A program made the position numbers and the translations under genes. From Leucothrix mucor (GTDB lineage: Bacteria > Pseudomonadota > Gammaproteobacteria > Thiotrichales > Thiotrichaceae): a stretch of 8,228 nt of DNA. The notes beneath the pieces were generated by a model. The model was not told where the DNA came from and searched no databases. It worked only from the letters and a program-made list of their open reading frames with translations. This document shows positions 1 to 5,460 of this stretch, one piece after another; position 1 is the stretch's first letter; each line of letters starts with the position of its first letter. The stretch spans positions 1 through 8,228 of the forward strand of contig DRMS01000027.1 in the NCBI GenBank assembly GCA_011322515.1, in the 5' to 3' direction.

Positions 1-602
1 GAAATCATTAATTTTACTTCTCTATTTTTTCGCTTTAACATTTTTGCATGTTTAAAGCTTCCCATGTCTTTAGTGCCTAAAACAGAGCCTTCTGATAGTG
101 CATAAGCAACTAACTCCACCCGTATTGGCAGATCTTTTTCGACAACGGATAAGCTACGCGCCAACTCAATTAACGTGGCAACACCACTGGCGTTATTATC
201 CGCTCCAGGAAAGGAGTTATGTGTATCATAATGCGCCCCAATCACTATCGTTTCAGCCGTTGCAGGTCCTAATTGAAAGATCACATTGCTATAACGTCCC
301 CCCCCCATTGTCCAGAAGGCTTGATACTTAGGTTTTTTCCCTGAAGTTTGACCAGCTTTTGTTAATTGACGATAAATATAATGTGCAGCGGGGCGGATTC
401 CTTCAAGCTCTGGGGTACGTGGTGCATAAGTTTGAGACAGTTCTTCAACATGTTTTTGTAATTTTTTGGTGTCTATCTCAGGAACACTGCTTTCACTAAA
501 AAAGGAAAAAACTGGTTGGGTAATACCAAACCAGACGAGTAGCCCAGAAACCAAAAAAGCGATGAGCCAATCAAAGATTTTATTTATTATATCTGAAGTC
601 AT
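1..602 (-). CDS. M28-family metallopeptidase homologue, N-terminal part, probably catalytically altered
   Basis: The gene starts at the ATG at 602-600 and leaves the window after about 200 residues; an in-frame stop just upstream excludes a longer start. Residues about 10-32 are a hydrophobic segment, so the protein is probably membrane-anchored with its domain outside the cytoplasm. The M28 (Zn-aminopeptidase/glutaminyl cyclase-like) fold is shown by IGAHYDTHNS (H124 and D126 of the first metal motif), then PGADNNASGVA (132-142), then VAYALSEGSVLGTKDMGS (165-182). Family members normally have GADDNASG, whose second Asp bridges the metals, and an EE pair (general base plus metal ligand). Here these are N136 and S170-E171, so activity is doubtful. 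A run of nine G in the coding strand encodes part of MGGG (99-102) and the frame is intact across it. A weak Shine-Dalgarno (AGGGA) lies about 13 nt upstream. The substrate is unknown. The family call is confident; the loss of activity is inferred by motif alignment. Confidence 0.85.
   Translation of the reverse strand, partial: MTSDIINKIFDWLIAFLVSGLLVWFGITQPVFSFFSESSVPEIDTKKLQKHVEELSQTYAPRTPELEGIRPAAHYIYRQLTKAGQTSGKKPKYQAFWTMGGGRYSNVIFQLGPATAETIVIGAHYDTHNSFPGADNNASGVATLIELARSLSVVEKDLPIRVELVAYALSEGSVLGTKDMGSFKHAKMLKRKNREVKLMI
298..306 (-). repeat. G9 homopolymer inside the M28-like gene
   Basis: Nine consecutive C on the plus strand read as nine G in the coding strand of the M28-like gene (codons 99-102). 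The frame stays correct on both sides, so the gene is ON in this sequence. Runs of this length can slip in replication or be miscounted in sequencing. Confidence 0.9.
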
Positions 603-610
603 TAGTATGG

Positions 611-830
611 GTGTATCCCTGCTTTAGAAGTGAGTCCTTACTGATATTCACTCCTTATCAATGCGAGAATCCATTCTCACATAGTCTGCTATATTTTCAT
701 CATTATACCATTATTGCTGGTTTTTATATCCCGACAATTGGGGGTTACATCGCCATTCTCGGACTAAAGAAGAGAAATTCGTCGCTGAATGGTGGAAATA
801 CACACCTGACTATTTGAAGCGATATAGCGG
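611..830 (+). pseudogene. possible decayed coding remnant cut by element A
   Basis: No intact gene is evident between 603 and 827, but two plus-strand frames look protein-like in succession. One frame gives YTIIAGFYIPTIGGYIAI, a plausible membrane helix (about 706-760). After the A-rich tract near 765-777, the neighbouring frame gives VAEWWKYTPDYLKRY, which ends where element A begins (828). A single frameshift would join a membrane helix to a charged, aromatic tail. I do not recognise the family, and chance is a real alternative. Confidence 0.2.
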
Positions 831-973
831 CTACCAGTTTAAGGTGGGACAGTTCATGTTTCTGCTATTCACCCGCACCCTTCGACACGCTCAGGAAGCT
901 AGCTCCCTGAGCTTGTCGAAGGGTGCGAGTTGTTTGCTATGGCGTTACTTGTCCCGCCTTAAGTTGGTAGCCG
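828..973 (-). mobile_element. Element A copy 1, MITE-like palindromic repeat of about 146 bp
   Basis: The ends form an inverted repeat of 24 bp with 3 mismatches: CGGCTACCAGTTTAAGG at the left against the reverse complement CGGCTACCAACTTAAGG at the right, each followed by a GGGACA block. Nested inside (874-927) is a hairpin with arms CGCACCCTTCGACACGCTC and GAGCTTGTCGAAGGGTGCG. There is no coding capacity, so movement would need a transposase supplied elsewhere. Its reverse complement aligns end to end with the repeats at 5029-5191 and 6857-7154. No target-site duplication was clear at this copy. It lies downstream of the kinase gene and upstream of the M28-like gene. Confidence 0.8.
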
Positions 974-1010
974 TATTGTTAATGGAGAGCTAAAATTAAC
1001 ATCATGATCA

Positions 1011-2417
1011 CTAGGGTGTTTTGGGTTTAACAAAATCCAGCTTTACTTCAATAATTAATCCAGGATTATTATCTCTTAACATAATCTCTGCTTCATGTTG
1101 ATCCATCACTGCTTTTACTAAGCTCAACCCTAAGCCATTGCCAACACTGGTACGCGCATTATCTAATCGCACAAAGCGCTTAAATACGTGTTCTCTCTGA
1201 GCTTCTGGAATGCCTGCGCCTGTATCACTTATGGTTATAATAATGGCATCTTCATTGCGCTTTGCTTGTAGGGCAATATGTCCTTTTTCTGGAGTATATT
1301 TCACCGCATTATCAATCAGATTGGTGAATGCTTGTGCTAGTAACTGCTGATTTCCCTGCACCTTTAAATCATCCTCTATATGGTAGTTAAAACTGATATT
1401 TTCTTCCTCAGCGACAACTTCATAGAGTTCACCTAAGCCATTCATTAGCAGTGAAAGGTCTACTTCCTTTAGATTACCTTTTGCACCTGACTCTGTTTGC
1501 GCGATATTAAGTAAGGAGTTGAAGGTATTGATGAGCGTATCAACATCTTCAATCGCTTCTTGCTGAGATTTTTGATAATCAACCGTATCAGGGTTTTTTA
1601 ATAAGGTTAACTCAAGGCGATTGCGCAGTCGATTCAAGGGAGTGCGTAGATCATGGGCTAGATTATCGGTCACTTCACGCATGCCTTGCATTGATTGCTC
1701 AAGGCGTTGCAACATACGATTAAGTACCAAGCTTAGACGGTCAAATTCATCATTGCGACGAGTAAAGGGCATCCTCTGGGTTAAATCGCCTTCGATAATT
1801 TCACCTGCTGTCTGGCGCACAGCATCAATACGCTTTAATACACTGCGACCCATTAATACACCGCCCAGTAAAGCCAGAGTAAAGATAATCGCAATAGCAC
1901 TAGCCACCACACTAAATATTTTATTTAACAGATGTTTTTGTTGGTTTAAGTCTGCGCCAACCATTAATAGATGTTTCGTTGGCAAAAGTGTCAGTAAGAC
2001 TCGTGCGGGTGAGTTTTTTTGCTTGTCTGGGATCATATGCGATATTTCACCCAGTGTCATTGTGCTATAGGCTTGTCGCCTATCCGTGGTGATGTATTCA
2101 GGTCGAAAGGATTTGTTAATATCACGTCCGCGACGATCTAATAAGGCATAGATAAAAAAGGTAGTGCTGGAGTCAGTATTGCGACGCTGGATAGTTTGCG
2201 CTAAGGCATCAAAACGTCCTGAGTGGTAGCGGTTCATTAATACGTCCGTTTCCAAACGCAGGCGCTGATCTGTTTGTTGTTTGATTTGACCTGCGGCAAC
2301 CCAGTAAATAATGGATAGCGCAATGCTGGCTATTAGACTAAACAGTAAGGCGTAGATTAAGGATAGACGAAATGCAGTGGTATTAAGAAGATGACGAAAG
2401 TTGGAGATTTTATTCAT
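1011..2417 (-). CDS. membrane sensor histidine kinase of a two-component system
   Basis: This 468-residue inner-membrane kinase should autophosphorylate on His and pass the phosphate to the response regulator encoded upstream (2638-3324). Visible order: transmembrane helix 1 (about 16-40), a periplasmic sensing region of about 125 residues (41-165), transmembrane helix 2 (166-190), HAMP linker (about 190-243), HisKA domain with NLAHDLRTPLNRLR and phospho-acceptor H255, then a HATPase domain with N box NLIDNAVKYTP (366-376), G1 box DTGAGIP (398-404), F box FKRF and G2 box GNGLGLSLV (426-434). All catalytic motifs are intact. The codon before the ATG is a stop, so the start is fixed, although no good Shine-Dalgarno is visible. 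The regulator and kinase of such pairs usually overlap or lie close; here 220 bp with two hairpins separate them, so the kinase may depend on readthrough or its own promoter. The signal is unknown. Confidence 0.95.
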   Translation of the reverse strand: MNKISNFRHLLNTTAFRLSLIYALLFSLIASIALSIIYWVAAGQIKQQTDQRLRLETDVLMNRYHSGRFDALAQTIQRRNTDSSTTFFIYALLDRRGRDINKSFRPEYITTDRRQAYSTMTLGEISHMIPDKQKNSPARVLLTLLPTKHLLMVGADLNQQKHLLNKIFSVVASAIAIIFTLALLGGVLMGRSVLKRIDAVRQTAGEIIEGDLTQRMPFTRRNDEFDRLSLVLNRMLQRLEQSMQGMREVTDNLAHDLRTPLNRLRNRLELTLLKNPDTVDYQKSQQEAIEDVDTLINTFNSLLNIAQTESGAKGNLKEVDLSLLMNGLGELYEVVAEEENISFNYHIEDDLKVQGNQQLLAQAFTNLIDNAVKYTPEKGHIALQAKRNEDAIIITISDTGAGIPEAQREHVFKRFVRLDNARTSVGNGLGLSLVKAVMDQHEAEIMLRDNNPGLIIEVKLDFVKPKTP

Positions 2418-2438
2418 TTATTAAGATATTCAGTGAAT

Positions 2439-2460
2439 CGCAGAGCTTTTGTGCTCTGCG
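2439..2460. repeat. perfect 8-bp hairpin just upstream of the kinase start
   Basis: CGCAGAGC, a six-base loop, then GCTCTGCG. It begins 21 bp upstream of the kinase ATG and would sit in the kinase leader RNA. No T run follows on either strand, so it is not a typical intrinsic terminator. It could be an RNA structure affecting kinase translation, a protein site or a small REP-like unit. Confidence 0.5.
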
Positions 2461-2510
2461 TCACCATTGAATTAATGATTATTATATAGATATTCATTTA
2501 TTGAATTTCC

Positions 2511-2561
2511 GCACCTTCGACTCCGCTCAGGGAGCTGTACCTGAGCGGAGTCGAAGGGTGC
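2511..2561. repeat. long hairpin repeat related to the core of element A
   Basis: The arms GCACC-TTCGACTCCGCTCAGG (2511-2531) and their complement (2540-2561) pair along about 21 bp, with one extra C in the right arm and an 8-base loop. The frame of the sequence (CCTTCGA...CTCAGG) matches the internal hairpin of element A, but the centre reads CTCCG rather than CAAG on both arms, and element A's outer ends are absent. It lies between the response regulator stop and the kinase start and would form a very stable structure in a joint transcript. Confidence 0.85.
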
Positions 2562-2576
2562 AATTATTTATGTGAA

Positions 2577-2588
2577 AAACTATAGTTT
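2577..2588. other. 12-bp perfect palindrome AAACTATAGTTT
   Basis: A perfect palindrome located 50 bp past the response regulator stop, in the gap before the kinase gene. It contains TATAGT on both strands and so could be a -10-like element or a dimeric protein site. Nothing else supports a function, and such AT-rich palindromes arise by chance. Confidence 0.2.
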
Positions 2589-2637
2589 ACTTTCAATTGG
2601 ATGTTTTTGGCGTGCTTTGCGAGGATAATGTTGTTTT

Positions 2638-3324
2638 TCAATCGACTTCATCAGGATCATAAAGTGAATAGCCCGCACCGCGCACGGTATGTAGTAAAGG
2701 CTTGCTAAATTCACGATCTATTTTTGAGCGCAGACGGCTGATATGCACATCGACGACATTGGTTTGCGGATCAAAATGATAACCCCAAACTTTTTCCAAG
2801 AGCATGGTGCGTGTAACCACTTCACCTGCATGGCGCATTAATTGCTCTAATAGAATAAATTCTCGTGGTTGCAAATTAACGACTTGTCCTGCGCGTGACA
2901 CACTGTGTTTAATCAAATTCATCTCTAGATCACTCACCGTTAGCACACTTTGCTCTTGTGCGGGTTGTGAACGGCGCATTAACGCCTGTAAACGTGCCAT
3001 TAATTCACTAAAAGCGTAAGGCTTTACCAGATAATCATCACCACCCGCTTGCAAGCCTTCAACACGGTGATCAACTTCGCCTAATGCGCTGAGAATTAAT
3101 ACTGGTGTGACGACACCTTGCCTGCGAACTTCTTTGATAACCGATAAGCCATCGCGCAGAGGCAACATGCGATCTATTACTAAAACATCATACTTATTGT
3201 GCAAGGCTAATTGTAGCCCTTCTTCGCCATCTTCAGCATGGTCTGCAATATGCCCACTCTCGCTCAAACCCTTTTGTATAAAGGATGCGGTTTGTAAATC
3301 GTCTTCAATTAGTAATATATTCAT
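2638..3324 (-). CDS. OmpR-family response regulator (DNA-binding)
   Basis: This 228-residue cytoplasmic transcription factor is the likely partner of the kinase encoded downstream. The receiver domain (1-118) has the acidic pocket D8-D9, phospho-acceptor D51 in VIDRMLPLRDG, conserved S79 and K101-P102 in GGDDYLVKPYAFSEL. The winged-helix effector domain (about 127-224) has LQPREFILLEQLMRH, the recognition-helix region TNVVDVHISRLRSKID and the terminal wing HTVRGAGYSLYD. Length and motifs are standard for the CusR/QseB-like branch. MNILLIEDD is the canonical start; only a weak Shine-Dalgarno is visible, and a TATACT -10-like hexamer ends just 10 nt upstream, so the transcript could have a very short leader. 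It is divergent from the degQ-like gene across 126 bp, making that gene a candidate target; autoregulation is also plausible. Its specific regulon cannot be named. Confidence 0.95.
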   Translation of the reverse strand: MNILLIEDDLQTASFIQKGLSESGHIADHAEDGEEGLQLALHNKYDVLVIDRMLPLRDGLSVIKEVRRQGVVTPVLILSALGEVDHRVEGLQAGGDDYLVKPYAFSELMARLQALMRRSQPAQEQSVLTVSDLEMNLIKHSVSRAGQVVNLQPREFILLEQLMRHAGEVVTRTMLLEKVWGYHFDPQTNVVDVHISRLRSKIDREFSKPLLHTVRGAGYSLYDPDEVD

Positions 3325-3450
3325 GATGGGATTCAGTATACGGTAGGAATTTAATTGCCTTAATTAATATTCCGTAATCTAGTGGAAAAGAAACGGCAAG
3401 ACCGCATATGAAAGACTACGCTTACTTTACAAAATAGAGGGAATTGAAAA
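3325..3450. promoter_or_regulatory. divergent control region between the response regulator and degQ
   Basis: This 126-bp gap must hold promoters for both divergent genes and is the only sizeable intergenic gap without a palindromic repeat element. On the minus strand TATACT (3335-3340) is a -10-like hexamer for the regulator. Two TTAATT hexamers (3351-3356 and 3360-3365) stand in tandem 9 bp apart, a spacing roughly like the direct-repeat sites of OmpR-family regulators, but AT-rich enough to be chance. A clear Shine-Dalgarno, AGAGGGA (3436-3442), precedes the degQ ATG by 8 nt. Confidence 0.4.
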
Positions 3451-4890
3451 ATGACAAGGGCAATAATACAGCAAACAAATACAGGGTTGGTAAAACTGTT
3501 AACAGCATTATTACTGGTAGCAATGTTGGTAGCAGGTAGTACGTCGAAGGTACAGGCATTTGAGTTGCCTGATTTAACCGCCTTAATAGAGGGCAATCGT
3601 AGCGCGGTGGTTAATATTAAAGTGGAAAGCAATGGTATTAGCGACTTAAGAGTAGAGCTAGACGGCTTACCCGATGAGCTTCAACAGTTTTTCAAAAATA
3701 TCCCACAGTCTAAACTGCCAAAACATTTTGGTAAGAAAAAGCAGCCTAGCAGAGGCTATGGCTCAGGCTTTATTATTTCAGCCGATGGTTATATTGTTAC
3801 CAATGCCCATGTGGTTGAAGATGCCGACTCTATAAAAGTGACGTTAAGTGATAAGCGTGAATTGGTAGCTAAGTTAATTGGTAAAGATAAAGGCAGTGAT
3901 ATTGCGTTATTGAAAATCGAGGCTAAAGACTTGCCATCACTTGAATTTGGCGATTCTTCAACGTTAAAAGTTGGTCAGTGGGTGTATGCCATCGGCGCAC
4001 CCTTTGGATTGGACTATACCGCAACTCAAGGCATTGTTAGCGCCTTATCGCGCCATTTACCTGATGGTAATTACGTGCCCTTTATCCAAACTGATGTCTC
4101 GATAAACCCAGGTAATTCGGGTGGTCCATTGTTTGACCTGAAGGGTAAAGTGGTTGGCGTTAATTCCATGATTTATAGCCGAAGCGGTGGTTATATGGGG
4201 GTTTCATTCTCCGTTCCTGTCAACTTGGTGAAAAATGTTACTGACCAACTTAAAGCAAAAGGGTACGTTAGCCGTGGCAAATTAGGTGTACATATTCAGG
4301 ATTTAAGCCAGCAATTAGCCACATCGTTTAAACTAAAATCACCAGAAGGCGCATTAGTTGCCAAAGTAGAGCTTGACAGCCCCGCAGAAAAAGCAGGGAT
4401 TATGACAGGGGATGTGATTATTGGATATGGTAAAGTTGCCATCCGCTCCGCAGCAGACTTGCCTCCCTTGGTTGCTGATACCTCAGTAGGGGATGAAGTG
4501 GCCGTTAAGTTGATTCGCAGTGGTGTTGAGAAGTCTATTGGTGTCAAAGTAGGGCAACTTGACAATAAAGCAGAAAAGGAAAATAAAGAACTTGCCCGAG
4601 CCAGTAACGGTGAAAGCCTTGGACTGTTAGTCAGTAAACTAACCGATGTACAGCGCACTGAATCCAAGCTAAAAGAAGGCGGGGTTTATATTTCAAAAGT
4701 AATTCCTGATAGCACAGCGGAGAAAGCTGGTTTTAAAGCAGGCGATATTGTTAGATCATTTAACAATCAAGCGATTAGTTCACCTGATGATCTGCGCAAA
4801 GCAGCAAAAAATATGCCGAAAAACAAACCTGTTGCGGTATTGATTTTACGCGGACAACAAACACGTTTTCTTGCAGTAGTGAAAAAATAA
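3451..4890 (+). CDS. degQ: Do-family periplasmic serine protease (DegQ/MucD type)
   Basis: This 479-residue HtrA protease degrades or holds misfolded envelope proteins in the periplasm. A signal peptide is clear: hydrophobic core LLTALLLVAMLVAG (about 16-29) and a VQA site, with cleavage after A36. The trypsin-like domain carries the full triad: H120 in TNAHVV, D150 in GSDIALLKI and S223 in NPGNSGGPLF. Two PDZ domains follow, at about 277-368 (KLGVHIQDL... SPAEKAGIMTGDVIIG) and about 388-477 (LGLLVSKL... STAEKAGFKAGDIVRSF). Two PDZ domains and this length fit DegP/DegQ/MucD, not the single-PDZ DegS. The start is supported by AGAGGGA at 8-nt spacing. It is monocistronic, with an intrinsic terminator about 80 nt past the stop. 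Divergence from a two-component pair suggests envelope-stress control, by inference. Whether degP, degQ or mucD is the best symbol cannot be settled from sequence alone. Confidence 0.95.
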   Translation: MTRAIIQQTNTGLVKLLTALLLVAMLVAGSTSKVQAFELPDLTALIEGNRSAVVNIKVESNGISDLRVELDGLPDELQQFFKNIPQSKLPKHFGKKKQPSRGYGSGFIISADGYIVTNAHVVEDADSIKVTLSDKRELVAKLIGKDKGSDIALLKIEAKDLPSLEFGDSSTLKVGQWVYAIGAPFGLDYTATQGIVSALSRHLPDGNYVPFIQTDVSINPGNSGGPLFDLKGKVVGVNSMIYSRSGGYMGVSFSVPVNLVKNVTDQLKAKGYVSRGKLGVHIQDLSQQLATSFKLKSPEGALVAKVELDSPAEKAGIMTGDVIIGYGKVAIRSAADLPPLVADTSVGDEVAVKLIRSGVEKSIGVKVGQLDNKAEKENKELARASNGESLGLLVSKLTDVQRTESKLKEGGVYISKVIPDSTAEKAGFKAGDIVRSFNNQAISSPDDLRKAAKNMPKNKPVAVLILRGQQTRFLAVVKK

Positions 4891-4971
4891 AACAACCAGT
4901 AAATGTCTTGGTCTGAATGGATTAATGACTAGAAACTGGGGTATAACTTAAATAATAAAAATAATGAAGTA

Positions 4972-5006
4972 GCGGCGTAGGCGTGATGACCTTACGCCGC
5001 TTTTTT
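4972..5006 (+). terminator. intrinsic terminator after degQ
   Basis: The stem GCGGCGTA pairs perfectly with TACGCCGC, extended by a GG/CC step, and is followed at once by six T (5001-5006). It lies about 80 nt after the degQ stop in the right orientation. Confidence 0.9.
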
Positions 5007-5028
5007 GTTTAGAACGTTATTAAATAAT

Positions 5029-5191
5029 GCCTACTAACTTAAGGGGGCAAGTAAAGTCATCGCAAAGAACCATGCCTTTAGATAAGCTCAGGGAACTAGT
5101 CCTTTGATAAACTTAAGACGCCGCTTCCTGAGCTTGTCAAAGGTGCGGGTGAATAGCACATCCTGCGTTTCGTACCTCAACGCAGGCTACC
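5029..5191 (+). mobile_element. Element A copy 2, degenerate and composite
   Basis: The left part (CTACTAACTTAAGG, then CAAGTAAAGTCATCGCAAAG) aligns with the start of element A copy 3, and the segment before the right end (GGTGCGGGTGAATAGCA) aligns with copies 1 and 3. The internal hairpin is altered: two arm-like segments, CCTTTAGATAAGCTCAGGG and CCTTTGATAAACTTAAG, precede the right arm CCTGAGCTTGTCAAAGG. The expected right terminal repeat is missing and an unrelated palindrome (5162-5186) stands in its place. It lies between the convergent 3' ends of degQ and the SUKH gene. Confidence 0.65.
5162..5191. repeat. REP-like palindrome D
   Basis: CCTGCGTT, a nine-base loop TCGTACCTC, then AACGCAGG form a perfect 8-bp stem followed by CTACC. 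From memory, palindromes of this general form (GTT-TCGT...CTC-AAC with a CTAC flank) are dispersed in many bacterial and cyanobacterial genomes, though I could not check this copy. Only one copy occurs in the window. Confidence 0.6.
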
Positions 5192-5209
5192 TTGCTTTTT
5201 AATATTTTT

Positions 5210-5361
5210 TAAGTAGATGAACATAAATATTTTAACCAATTTGTACAGGCTATTTTTCGATATTGAAGGCATTGTGTAGGTAAGCATAGTGACCGTAGCA
5301 ATAACGCAGAAGATCGGAAAATAGACAAGAAAATATTAGAATATTTATGATCACCTACTTA
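5210..5361. mobile_element. Element C, MITE-like repeat with long inverted ends
   Basis: The two ends are imperfect inverted repeats about 50 bp long. The left starts AGTAGATGAACATAAATATT (from 5212) and the right, read as reverse complement from 5359, starts AGTAGGTGATCATAAATATT. Both continue through a shared TATTTTTCGA/TATTTTCCGA block. A TA dinucleotide flanks each end (5210-5211 and 5360-5361), as left by transposases that duplicate TA, although this could also be one more base pair of the repeat on each side. It is non-coding and about 150 bp long. It is unrelated in sequence to elements A and B. Confidence 0.7.
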
Positions 5362-5382
5362 GGTATAGTTTTTTATTTAAAT

Positions 5383-5446
5383 AATTTCCAAAGCCAATTT
5401 TTCTGAGTTTAATACAAAGTCTTTTTGGTTTGGAAAAATGGAAATT
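5383..5446. repeat. imperfect inverted repeat near the SUKH gene 3' end
   Basis: AATTTCCA (5383-5390) is matched by TGGAAATT (5439-5446), with a second possible pairing of CCAAAGCC with GGTTTGG inside. It lies 15 bp past the SUKH gene stop. The stem is long-range and AT-rich with no T tract, so a terminator role is uncertain. Apart from this, 5362-5460 shows nothing recognisable. Confidence 0.3.
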
Positions 5447-5460
5447 TAATATCTAAACAT

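Noticed and set aside
298..306. Poly-G tract considered as a frameshift making the M28 gene a pseudogene
   Set aside because: Translation through nine G keeps the family motifs in one frame on both sides, so the gene is intact here.
98..331. Plus-strand open frame of 77 codons
   Set aside because: It is the antisense shadow of the M28-like gene, which shows clear family motifs on the minus strand.
828..973. Repeated palindromes considered as a CRISPR array or attachment sites
   Set aside because: The copies are kilobases apart, imperfect, palindromic and without regular spacers; no integrase or cas gene is present.
1621..2070. Plus-strand open frame of 149 codons
   Set aside because: Antisense to the histidine kinase, with a composition typical of a shadow frame and no domain features.
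2439..2460. Hairpin considered as an intrinsic terminator of the regulator gene
   Set aside because: No T run follows the stem on either strand, so it is kept only as a hairpin of unknown role.
3360..3632. Minus-strand open frame of 90 codons over the degQ start
   Set aside because: It overlaps the degQ signal peptide region and the divergent control region; the degQ frame has a good Shine-Dalgarno and a recognisable signal peptide.
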